A stretch of DNA of 13,202 bases from CAIZGX01 sp039805165 (GCA_039805165.1 JBDLUS010000176.1:1-13202), one strand, 5' to 3'. Positions 7,288 to 13,202 are shown, counted from the stretch's first letter. Translations and numbers: made by a program. The notes: generated from the letters alone by a model not told the origin.

Positions 7288-7737
7288 ATGCTCAATTTCC
7301 AATTTCCCTCTTATTCATTCCGTATTCGCGGAGAAGCTTCGCGAGAGGTTTGGGACATTGTTCGTAACAAGTGGGTCGCTTTAACTCCGGAAGAATTTGT
7401 TCGTCAGCATGCCATTCACTTTTTCGTAAACGATTTGAATTTCCCGAAAGGAAGAGTAGGAGTGGAAGCTGAAGTGGTTTTTCACGGGATGAAGCGCAGA
7501 GCGGATTTGGTGCTGTTTACAAGAGAAGCATCACCTTTCATGATAGCAGAGTTCAAAGCCCCAATGGTGAAGATCGATGAAGCGGTGCTTAGCCAAACGC
7601 TCCGCTACAACTCGGTATTGAAGGCACCGTGGTTGTTTATATCCAACGGACATGAGCATGCGCTGTGTGAGGTGAACGTTGAATCGGGAACAGGCAAATG
7701 GCACAACGAGACTTCGGAATGGAAGTTTGTGATTTGA
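7288..7737 (+). CDS. Orphan HsdR N-terminal-like PD-(D/E)xK nuclease domain protein
   Basis: A 149-residue stand-alone protein that looks like the nuclease domain found at the N-terminus of type I restriction HsdR subunits (HSDR_N_2-type). The core is visible: Glu60 in GVEAEV, RRADLVLF at 70-77 with Asp73, and AEFKAP at 87-92 giving Glu88-x-Lys90, then LSQTLRYN at 101-108 with Gln103. The D...ExK set needed for metal-dependent phosphodiester cleavage is complete. No helicase domain follows, and no hsdM or hsdS genes are near, so this is not a restriction locus. From memory, such short proteins commonly sit beside holA in Bacteroidota, which points to a conserved housekeeping role, perhaps in DNA repair. 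The DNA substrate is unknown. It ends 2 bp before the stop of the converging barrel gene. Confidence 0.8.
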   Translation: MLNFQFPSYSFRIRGEASREVWDIVRNKWVALTPEEFVRQHAIHFFVNDLNFPKGRVGVEAEVVFHGMKRRADLVLFTREASPFMIAEFKAPMVKIDEAVLSQTLRYNSVLKAPWLFISNGHEHALCEVNVESGTGKWHNETSEWKFVI

Positions 7738-7739
7738 AG

Positions 7740-8474
7740 TTATTTTTTCTTGCCGTTGGTTCCAGGAAAATTCACAGTGAAATAAAAACTCCAATTTCCA
7801 TAATCTTCAGCAACATATTTTCCACTCGAAAAAAGAGGCTTCGGGAAATAACGCAGTCCAAACGCCAATGTGCTAAAACTAATTTTTAATGAAGAGGCGT
7901 ATTGCCATTGGTTAAATCCATTCGGATTGTTTTCAATGCGTTTCAACTTGAGGTCTTCTATCTTTTTCACACCCACATAACGACTATTTAAAAAGTAAAA
8001 TCCTTCAACGGCCCATTCAACATAGCTGTTGGTTTGACTACCGTGCTTTATGAGGTATTTGCGCAAACGTATTTGTGCATTCACCGCATTGGAACTGTAT
8101 TTTGCGCGGTTCCAAGAGCTGTCGGGCTCAAAAGACTGAACAGGGTAATCTGAATTCAGGCGCTGCGTCCTACGGAAATAGCTCGCTCCAAAAACAACGG
8201 AAGACATTTCAGCGATGTCTTTTTTGAACGTGTATCCGAATGAAAAACTTCTTCCAAGTTCAAGTTTCTCGTTTTTAGCAAGGTGTCTGTTGTTCGGAAT
8301 GAAACTTCCAATTTCATAATAAAAGGAAGAGTAATTGTCAATGTTCACTCCCGTTAATTTGTAATCACGGGTTCGCTTCATGACAGAGTCAATGGTTGAT
8401 TCAAATAGAATTGTCTGCGCCGATAATCCCAACGAAAGCAATGCAGCAATGAAAATGGCTATTACATTCTTCAT
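7740..8474 (-). CDS. Secreted protein, probable small outer-membrane beta-barrel
   Basis: 244 residues with a Sec signal peptide (MKNVIAIFIAALLSLGLSAQ, cut near Ala19/Gln20). The mature part has about eight amphipathic stretches with alternating residues and aromatic girdles, at roughly 47-57, 73-85, 91-103, 129-140, 150-166, 189-199, 201-212 and 227-236. The last, NWSFYFTVNF, ends at Phe236 like a terminal strand and is followed by an unusual basic tail, GTNGKKK. This pattern suggests an eight-stranded barrel, but no family is recognised and no ligand can be named. The start overlaps the stop of the subtilase gene (ATGA), so the two are very likely co-translated. That hints at a shared task, such as anchoring or exporting the protease, or being processed by it. 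Confidence 0.7.
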   Translation of the reverse strand: MKNVIAIFIAALLSLGLSAQTILFESTIDSVMKRTRDYKLTGVNIDNYSSFYYEIGSFIPNNRHLAKNEKLELGRSFSFGYTFKKDIAEMSSVVFGASYFRRTQRLNSDYPVQSFEPDSSWNRAKYSSNAVNAQIRLRKYLIKHGSQTNSYVEWAVEGFYFLNSRYVGVKKIEDLKLKRIENNPNGFNQWQYASSLKISFSTLAFGLRYFPKPLFSSGKYVAEDYGNWSFYFTVNFPGTNGKKK

Positions 8475-10117
8475 TGTTCTGGGATTGGAATTTCGAAGAA
8501 ATGGCGGTCGTATACTACACGAAGTTTACATCCTTTAAATTCTTCAGAAGGAATTGAAGCAATGACTTTATTGAGTGGGCGGGTGACGTTATACTTGAAT
8601 ACTTCACCTGTCGCTTTTACAAATTGAATGAATGCAACTGGAGAAGAATACTCTTCCGAAATTTCTTCACCATCGATTCGTGATATGGTTAAAAGGTTGT
8701 TACAATTCAGGGAGTCAATTTGATTGAATTGAACCGAATAAACGTTCGGTTCTTCTTCTTTTCCGAAAAAGAAATAACTCGCTCTGGGAATTCCGAATCC
8801 ATGCGCGTAATCGAAGAAGGGATATAGCGATCCGCTCTTTCTGATTTCAGTCCAAAGTTTTTCAGTGTTCCACTCCGGATGAAGTTGACGAACACATGCC
8901 GCGAATCCGCATACCAAAGGCGTTGCGAAGGATGTACCTTGTATGTGTTTGAATTCATCTCCGTCTGGATATAAAAGTTCTCCGGGAGCGCACACATCAG
9001 GCTTCAATCTACCATCTGCAGTGGGGCCTATAGAGCTGAAACTTGATACATAACCTGTCTTAGGATTAACAGAGCCAACCGTAAGAATGCGTTCGGCATC
9101 TGCCGGAGCACCAATAATTTCCCATCCGTTTTGAAATTCATTTCCAGCGGCATTCACTACTAGAATTCCTTTGTCCATAGCAGTGTTTGCGGCAATGCTA
9201 ATTTTGCAAGTCCTTCCATTCAAATCTTTTCTTTCATACAATTGATTGGTAAAGCTCAAGGAAGAGTTCACCAAACTCGCGCCCTTTTCATCGGCCCATT
9301 CCAACGCTTGAATCCATTGGACATCGTTGAGAAAACGAAAAAACCCCATGTTTGGAGTAACACGCGCAAGAAGGTATTTGGCATCAGAAGCCAATCCGTA
9401 TTGAATGGAGTCCGTCTTTCCTGCAAGAAAGGTTAACACCTCAGTTCCGTGAGCGGAATGAGAATAGACACCTTCTGTTTTCTTTAAGAAGTCTTTGGTT
9501 TCCAGGATTTGATTGTTCTTGAATAAATGCGAGAGTTGATCTTCGTAATCGGCGTCGGTGAATCCAGCATCGAATACTGCAATTATGGTATTCTTTCCGA
9601 ATAACTCGCGCTCGCTGAATTGGCTTGGTTCAAGTAAATCAAGTTGCGTTTTCGCTTCCTTAACTTGGTAGTCGAAATTTTCAGAAGGCAGATAAGTTGT
9701 AGTTGGAAATTCGGTGGCCAAAACCGATTGTTCTTGAAGGAATTCTACTTCAAGGACGAAAGGAAGAGTGGCAATTCTTTTCCAATTTATTTCAGAAGCT
9801 TGAATGACAGTTGCATTCAGCCAGCGGCTTTCTCCAAAAATGCTGTCGGAATAATTCTCGATGATTGAAATGTATTCTTCATTCACAGGAACATCGCGTT
9901 CGTCCCACGGAATGTTTTGTAGGAATCGGCGTTCGATTGCTGCTGCGGAAAAATTGTTTTGGAAAGAATTGTCATGAAGTCCTTTGTCTTTGAAAACCAC
10001 ATAGCCCCATTGCTGTGCAGTGACGTCATTCGAAACGGTAAGCGAAAATGCTAGCCAAAGAAAAATTGGAATAGCGTTATTCCGATTAATTTTGTTCGAA
10101 TTGAAAAAAGAATTCAT
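8471..10117 (-). CDS. Secreted S8 family serine peptidase (subtilase)
   Basis: 548 residues. Residues 1-35 hold a signal peptide with a long polar start (MNSFFNSNKINRNN), a hydrophobic core and cleavage near VTAQ. Residues about 36-135 resemble an inhibitor or prodomain region of Bacteroidota subtilases. The catalytic domain spans about 150-445 with a complete triad: Asp183 (AVFDAGF), His223 (SAHGTE) and Ser396 (GTSFATP), plus oxyanion Asn326 (NAAGNE). A C-terminal beta-rich region of about 100 residues follows, ending EIPIPEQ. There is no recognisable T9SS sorting domain (no PNP motif or SGVY), so it may stay in the periplasm or use the coupled barrel protein. The substrate is unknown. Its ATG lies 2 bp from the divergent threonine aldolase start, and its stop overlaps the barrel gene (ATGA). 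Confidence 0.92.
   Translation of the reverse strand: MNSFFNSNKINRNNAIPIFLWLAFSLTVSNDVTAQQWGYVVFKDKGLHDNSFQNNFSAAAIERRFLQNIPWDERDVPVNEEYISIIENYSDSIFGESRWLNATVIQASEINWKRIATLPFVLEVEFLQEQSVLATEFPTTTYLPSENFDYQVKEAKTQLDLLEPSQFSERELFGKNTIIAVFDAGFTDADYEDQLSHLFKNNQILETKDFLKKTEGVYSHSAHGTEVLTFLAGKTDSIQYGLASDAKYLLARVTPNMGFFRFLNDVQWIQALEWADEKGASLVNSSLSFTNQLYERKDLNGRTCKISIAANTAMDKGILVVNAAGNEFQNGWEIIGAPADAERILTVGSVNPKTGYVSSFSSIGPTADGRLKPDVCAPGELLYPDGDEFKHIQGTSFATPLVCGFAACVRQLHPEWNTEKLWTEIRKSGSLYPFFDYAHGFGIPRASYFFFGKEEEPNVYSVQFNQIDSLNCNNLLTISRIDGEEISEEYSSPVAFIQFVKATGEVFKYNVTRPLNKVIASIPSEEFKGCKLRVVYDRHFFEIPIPEQ
10066..10094 (+). promoter_or_regulatory. Promoter of the threonine aldolase gene, inside the subtilase coding region
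   Basis: TTG at 10066-10068 is followed after 18 bp by TAATTTTG at 10087-10094, a perfect TAnnTTTG. This is the best-formed promoter in the window, with both elements at the right spacing. Transcription would start near 10101, giving a leader of about 19 nt before the ATG at 10120. It lies within the signal-peptide codons of the divergent subtilase gene. Confidence 0.65.
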
Positions 10118-10119
10118 CT

Positions 10120-11142
10120 ATGGCGAATATAATTGATTTACGCAGCGACACCTTCACTCTTCCTTCAGATGAAATGAGAAAGACCATGTTTGAAGCACGA
10201 GTTGGCGATGATGTGTTTGGAGAAGATCCAACAGTGAACGAACTGGAGGCATACGCTGCTGATCTGTTTGGCATGGAAGCCGCGTTGTTCTGCACAAGCG
10301 GTACGCAGTCGAATCAAATTGCGATTAACGTGCATACGCGTCCGGGAGACGAAGTAATTTGCAGCAACCTAGCGCACATCTATATCTATGAAGGCGGAGG
10401 AATTGCATTGAACAGTGGAAGCTCTGTTCGTTTGATTGAAGGGCCCCGCGGTATGTTCACCGCAGAGCAAGTAAAAGCAAATATCAACAACAGAGCCGAT
10501 GTGCACTTGCCGAACACGTCATTGGTATGCACGGAAGATACCGTGAACAAGGGTGGAGGAGCCATTTGGGATTTCAATGAAATTTTGAAAATTCAAGAAG
10601 TGTGCAAAGCGAATGGCATGGCATTGCACTGCGATGGTGCGCGATTATTCAACGCGTTGGAAGAAACGAAGATGACTCCTGCAGAATACGCAAAGGCTTA
10701 TGACTCGATAAGTGTGTGTTTAAGCAAAGGGCTTTCAGCGCCGGTTGGAAGTTTCTTGGTAGGTTCGAAAGATTTTATTTTGAAAGCACGTCGTCGCAGA
10801 AAGAGTATGGGCGGAGGAATGCGTCAAGCGGGATTCCTTGCAGCAGCCGGATTGCATGCGATGCAAGTTGAAAGATTTCGTTTGCATGAAGATCATTCGC
10901 ATGCTAAAACAATTGGAAATGTTTTGAGTTCAGTTGCTTATTGCGCAGAGATTATGCCGGTGGAAACGAACATAGTAATCTGGAGACCAACGAGCAACTC
11001 TTCAGCAGAGATGATTGAGAAGTTAAATGCTGTTGGAATTAAATGCTTCCCGTTTGGACCTGTGTGGCTTCGTTTTGTTTTTCACAGAAACGTTTCTGCT
11101 GAACAAGTTCAGGAATTGATAGTCAAGCTTCAGGGATTGTAA
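10120..11142 (+). CDS. ltaE: Low-specificity threonine aldolase family, PLP-dependent (beta-eliminating lyase family)
   Basis: Cleaves L-threonine or L-allo-threonine to glycine and acetaldehyde in the cytoplasm. The 340-residue length is normal for the family. It begins MANIIDLRSDTFTLPS, followed by VGDDVFGEDPTVNELE, a family hallmark. GTQSNQIA at 61-68 is near the phosphate pocket. His86 (SNLAHIYIYEGGG) matches the His that stacks on the PLP ring in E. coli LtaE. CDGAR at 171-175 gives Asp172 for the pyridine nitrogen and Arg175. Lys203 in CLSKGLSAPVGS forms the Schiff base. GGGMRQAGFLAAAG follows at about 231-244. The E. coli ENTHN motif reads EDTVN here (139-143), so the substrate-contacting His is a Val, which could alter preference between threonine forms. 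Its start codon lies 2 bp from the divergent subtilase start, and its stop abuts the antitoxin stop. Confidence 0.92.
   Translation: MANIIDLRSDTFTLPSDEMRKTMFEARVGDDVFGEDPTVNELEAYAADLFGMEAALFCTSGTQSNQIAINVHTRPGDEVICSNLAHIYIYEGGGIALNSGSSVRLIEGPRGMFTAEQVKANINNRADVHLPNTSLVCTEDTVNKGGGAIWDFNEILKIQEVCKANGMALHCDGARLFNALEETKMTPAEYAKAYDSISVCLSKGLSAPVGSFLVGSKDFILKARRRRKSMGGGMRQAGFLAAAGLHAMQVERFRLHEDHSHAKTIGNVLSSVAYCAEIMPVETNIVIWRPTSNSSAEMIEKLNAVGIKCFPFGPVWLRFVFHRNVSAEQVQELIVKLQGL
10124..10131 (-). promoter_or_regulatory. Possible -7 box for the subtilase gene
   Basis: On the reverse strand the bases read TATATTCG, seven of eight matches to TAnnTTTG. The box lies in the first codons of the threonine aldolase gene, 6 bp from the subtilase ATG, so the mRNA would be nearly leaderless. 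No clear -33 TTG is present. Confidence 0.3.
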
Positions 11143-11427
11143 TTAAACTAAGGAGATTTTTATTTCTTTTTTTAACGCTTTGAAAACTCTTAGAAGGGTT
11201 CCGACACGGACATCTGTGAAGTTGTTTTCAAGTTTTGAAATTTGAGCTTTTTTTACACCAATTAGATTTCCTAATTCCTCTTGACTGAGGTTTTGTTCTT
11301 CGCGCAGTGAACGTATAGAGCTGCCCAAGAGGTCTAATCTCAAGTCTTCTTCGAACTGTTTTCGTTTCGCTGTTTCTTTAGTTCCGATATAACGGTCTAG
11401 TGTTTCCTCAAGGGTTACCAGTTTCAT
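11143..11427 (-). CDS. higA: XRE-family HTH antitoxin (HigA type)
   Basis: Antitoxin and likely autorepressor of the toxin-antitoxin pair. With the ATG at 11427 the product has 94 residues, MKLVTLEETLDRYIGTKETA onward, the usual N-terminus of Bacteroidota HigA-type antitoxins. A helix-turn-helix lies at about 37-68 (LREEQNLSQEELGNLIGV, then KKAQISKLENN, the recognition helix). The start is preceded by a purine-rich stretch, GAAGAAAAAA. An upstream ATG at 11478 would add 17 basic residues and enlarge the overlap with the toxin gene from 20 to 71 nt, so it is judged less likely. The stop codon directly abuts that of the threonine aldolase gene. A duplicated palindrome upstream of the toxin gene is the probable binding site. 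Confidence 0.88.
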   Translation of the reverse strand: MKLVTLEETLDRYIGTKETAKRKQFEEDLRLDLLGSSIRSLREEQNLSQEELGNLIGVKKAQISKLENNFTDVRVGTLLRVFKALKKEIKISLV

Positions 11428-11752
11428 TTTTTTCTTCGAAGTATTGACTTCTGAGGTTTTCGGCTTTTTGGATTTCATGTTGTGGAGTTTTTTGAGTGGT
11501 TTTATTAAATAGAGTACAAATAATTATTATCGAGTTTGGACTATCCCAAAAAGCTAGAAGTCTGTAATAGGTGTTCGAATAAAGCGTTCGGAATTCCCAA
11601 ATGTTGGTGGTTAGTTTTTTTAGTAATTCCGAATCAATGACTTTTGTTGATTTCAATACATTGTAGAGAATCTTTTCCCTCGCTTTCTCTGGGATTAAGC
11701 CTAACTCTTCCGATACATTGTCTAAGAATTTTACGTTGAATCTTGATTGCAT
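11408..11752 (-). CDS. higB: RelE/HigB superfamily toxin (Gp49-like)
   Basis: 114-residue probable mRNA interferase of the HigB/Gp49-like branch, which cleaves mRNA at the ribosome. Visible family motifs are IWEFRTLYSNTYYRLLAF at 51-68 (Glu53, Arg55, Arg64), the hydrophobic strand SIIIICTLFNK at 74-84 and TTQKTPQHEIQKAENLRSQYF at 85-105, the standard KTP...EI..A segment. The toxin gene comes first and overlaps the antitoxin gene, the HigBA order. The last nine residues, EEKNETGNP, lie beyond the family core and are encoded by the overlap. The start is the ATG at 11752, about 8 nt after the expected transcription start. Active-site function is inferred from the family; basic residues are present but not proven catalytic. 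The pair sits alone between unrelated genes, as expected for a module gained by transfer. Confidence 0.87.
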   Translation of the reverse strand: MQSRFNVKFLDNVSEELGLIPEKAREKILYNVLKSTKVIDSELLKKLTTNIWEFRTLYSNTYYRLLAFWDSPNSIIIICTLFNKTTQKTPQHEIQKAENLRSQYFEEKNETGNP

Positions 11753-11766
11753 TTTGTTTCATTTTG

Positions 11767-11774
11767 CTAAAATA
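11767..11774 (-). promoter_or_regulatory. Probable -7 box of the toxin-antitoxin promoter
   Basis: On the reverse strand the bases read TATTTTAG, seven of eight matches to TAnnTTTG. It would start transcription near 11760, just before the toxin ATG at 11752. The operator palindrome lies immediately upstream, between this box and where the -33 element should be, as expected for repression. Confidence 0.45.
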
Positions 11775-11798
11775 GTAATTCCTTATAAGGAAACTATT
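11771..11798. promoter_or_regulatory. Operator palindrome O1 of the toxin-antitoxin pair
   Basis: A perfect 14-bp palindrome TTCCTTATAAGGAA (11779-11792) is flanked by inverted AATAGT (11771-11776) and ACTATT (11793-11798), with a 2-bp asymmetry on the left. The site covers the spacer of the predicted promoter. HigA-type antitoxins bind palindromes at such positions, so this is the likely autorepression site. Binding itself is inferred. Confidence 0.6.
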
Positions 11799-11801
11799 AT
11801 T

Positions 11802-11821
11802 TGTTGAAACAAATTTCAACA
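11802..11821. repeat. Perfect inverted repeat between the two operator copies
   Basis: TGTTGAAA (11802-11809) and TTTCAACA (11814-11821) are exact inverted repeats separated by CAAA. It could be another protein-binding site, or a hairpin that ends transcripts from the T9SS gene to the right. No T-run follows on the reverse strand, which argues against a strong terminator. Confidence 0.5.
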
Positions 11822-11843
11822 CGAAGGGTGAAAGTGGAAAAAT

Positions 11844-11859
11844 TTCCTTATTCGGAAAC
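11844..11859. promoter_or_regulatory. Second operator-like copy O2 upstream of the toxin-antitoxin pair
   Basis: TTCCTTATTCGGAAAC matches the O1 segment at 11779-11794 at 14 of 16 positions; the two differences fall just to one side of the centre and weaken the symmetry. The copies are 65 bp apart, about six helical turns, so dimers on both could face the same side of the DNA. A role in cooperative repression is inferred. Confidence 0.45.
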
Positions 11860-11887
11860 GAGTTAAAAAACGAGATTAAATGTGTTG

Positions 11888-11902
11888 AAAACCGTTGGTT
11901 TT
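11888..11902 (-). terminator. Weak hairpin at the 3' end of the T9SS surface protein gene
   Basis: On the reverse strand AAAACC, loop AAC, GGTTTT form a 6-bp stem overlapping the stop codon of the gene. No U-tract follows (next bases CAACACATTT), so at best it is a weak terminator. Readthrough into the toxin-antitoxin pair remains possible. Confidence 0.25.
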
Positions 11903-13202
11903 ACTCAATTACAACACTTTTCTGAATCTGCATATCTTCCGCAATGATGCGCAAAGAATAAACTCCCGAAGGGATGTTTACATTCACGAAAGTAGATGTG
12001 CTTCCCGATGCGATTCTTTCTGAATGAATCAATTTCCCAGAGATGTCATACAAACTCCATGATGCGTTTTTCAGAACATCATGATTGATGGTGAACGATC
12101 CCTTAGATGGATTCGGGAAAACATTTAAAGAAGTCATTTCTATTTCTTCAATGCCAACGCAATCGGTAATCGAGAAAGAATACGGATAGGTGCATGAATT
12201 CTCATCGGTAATGACCATATTGTAGGTTCCCAATCCAACTCCAGTTAATGGATTTTCTGTTCCAACAGGAGTGCCGGTTTCATCATTCCAAGTGAAAATG
12301 TATGGTGCCGTTGCACCAGCAACATTCACTTCAATTGCAGCGTCGTTATTTACTTCGCAGCTTGGCAATATGATGTTCGTTGTAACCATCCACGGCTCAG
12401 GTTGAACGATGTCATATGACTGCGTGAAAGTCTGTCCGCATCCAGTTGTTGCAGTTAGCGTGTATGTACCGGGATCTACATTTTGTAGGTAGTGGTCGGT
12501 AGACGTGAATCCATTTGGACCGCTCCAAACCGAAGTGAAGTTTGCACCCGCACCAATGCTATATGGATAAACGTCGCCATCTCCAGTTTCACCTTTGTTT
12601 AGCGGACAAGTGATTCCATTGACAAGGGCATCCCATGAAATAGAGCTGCTATACGTATGAAGAGAGAGTTCTATATCACCGACAGCGCCTTCCCAACCGT
12701 CTATTTGAATCAAATACAATTGGCCAGCTTCCAAACAAGATGTGAAGGTTTGCGAAGCATACAGATCGCCCGCAGAACATCCACCCAACATATCGTCGTT
12801 CGAACTTATCAATTCGAACGTCGCAAAATTCGAGCAGTCACTTACTTTGTAAATGGCTATTTGTGTATCCATTGCAGTACCTGGATTACACGTGGTCACT
12901 TCAAATGATGTTGAATTGGTGGTAGGAATAAATTTCGCCCAGATGGAATTGGTTGAATTTCCCTCACACCAAAAACCGTAGACTCCGCAATCAATTCCTG
13001 CAGGAGCAAGCTCACCAAATCCTGCAATCGCGTCTGTGTTGTTCAACATTAATGAAGAACCATCTGCTGTAATTTCCAGCGCACTGCACGGACTGTCATA
13101 AACCGGAGCAGTGCTTACTCCAATCGTGAACGTCCATGTGTTACCATCGCCACCGCCTGAATAGACATGTGTAAGCGCTCCGTTTTCAAAAACCTCAATC
13201 AC
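11901..13202 (-). CDS. T9SS-secreted cell-surface protein with SprB-like repeats, C-terminal part (cut by right edge)
   Basis: The reading frame is open at the right edge (the first codon there, GTG, is internal), so only the last 433 residues are seen. Residues about 35-182 form a beta-rich, cysteine-containing domain of the pre-peptidase or adhesin type (SPCSALEI, then NSIWAKFIP, MDTQIAIYK, GQLYLIQIDGW). Two SprB-like repeats follow at about 199-268 and 281-348, each ending in a GTYTLTATTGCG or GTYNMVITDENSC segment. A T9SS type A sorting domain closes the protein at about 358-433 (VFPNPSKGSFTI, LYDISGKLI, IPSGVYSLRII). SprB-type repeats occur in adhesins used in gliding and surface attachment. 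Such proteins are often very large or carry an N-terminal enzyme domain, so the main function may lie outside the window. The gene ends 148 bp upstream of the toxin gene on the same strand. Confidence 0.88.
   Translation of the reverse strand: MIEVFENGALTHVYSGGGDGNTWTFTIGVSTAPVYDSPCSALEITADGSSLMLNNTDAIAGFGELAPAGIDCGVYGFWCEGNSTNSIWAKFIPTTNSTSFEVTTCNPGTAMDTQIAIYKVSDCSNFATFELISSNDDMLGGCSAGDLYASQTFTSCLEAGQLYLIQIDGWEGAVGDIELSLHTYSSSISWDALVNGITCPLNKGETGDGDVYPYSIGAGANFTSVWSGPNGFTSTDHYLQNVDPGTYTLTATTGCGQTFTQSYDIVQPEPWMVTTNIILPSCEVNNDAAIEVNVAGATAPYIFTWNDETGTPVGTENPLTGVGLGTYNMVITDENSCTYPYSFSITDCVGIEEIEMTSLNVFPNPSKGSFTINHDVLKNASWSLYDISGKLIHSERIASGSTSTFVNVNIPSGVYSLRIIAEDMQIQKSVVIE

Noticed and set aside
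7288..7737. Type I restriction-modification locus
   Set aside because: Only the small nuclease-like domain is present; no helicase motor, methyltransferase or specificity gene is nearby.
11143..11900. Larger mobile island around the toxin-antitoxin pair
   Set aside because: No integrase, transposase, terminal repeats or attachment sites flank it; only the pair itself looks acquired.

Overview
The window looks like a chromosomal segment of a Bacteroidota bacterium, probably flavobacterial. Two genes end in a type IX secretion system (T9SS) type A C-terminal sorting domain (YPNP or FPNP motif, then VSGVY or PSGVY). Perfect copies of the Bacteroidota -7 promoter box TAnnTTTG stand before several genes. 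GlmM, glycosylasparaginase, threonine aldolase and the holA/nuclease neighbours all read like their Bacteroidota relatives. Composition is moderately AT-rich and coding density is very high; no stretch longer than 150 bp lacks a gene. No tRNA, rRNA, CRISPR array or insertion sequence was seen.

Left part (1-6188). A phosphoglucosamine/phosphomannomutase gene cut by the left edge runs leftward. Divergent from it is a rightward run: an ACP-phosphodiesterase-like protein (AcpH family); an MltF-like lytic transglycosylase with a solute-binding domain, coupled by ATGA to a cysteine-rich lipoprotein; and a T9SS-secreted deiminase of the agmatine deiminase / Porphyromonas peptidylarginine deiminase family, coupled by TAATG to a Tat-exported glycosylasparaginase. 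Most of this run acts in or beyond the cell envelope.

Middle (6193-10117). holA (DNA polymerase III delta) runs leftward. A small orphan protein with the HsdR-N nuclease fold and an intact PD-(D/E)xK motif diverges from it. Next comes a leftward pair, a secreted S8 subtilase coupled by ATGA to a probable small outer-membrane beta-barrel.

Right part (10120-13202). A low-specificity threonine aldolase starts 2 bp from the subtilase start codon, so its promoter lies inside the subtilase signal-peptide coding region. A leftward HigB/HigA-type toxin-antitoxin pair follows, with a duplicated palindromic operator upstream. The right edge cuts a large T9SS cell-surface protein with SprB-like repeats.

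The most interesting points are the duplicated operator and extra inverted repeat before the toxin-antitoxin pair, the PPAD-like secreted deiminase coupled to a glycosylasparaginase, the envelope pairs of uncertain role (transglycosylase/lipoprotein, subtilase/barrel), and the compaction: three convergent gene pairs end 0-4 bp apart and one divergent pair starts 2 bp apart. I do not see a clearly new defence or mobile system; most genes belong to recognisable families.
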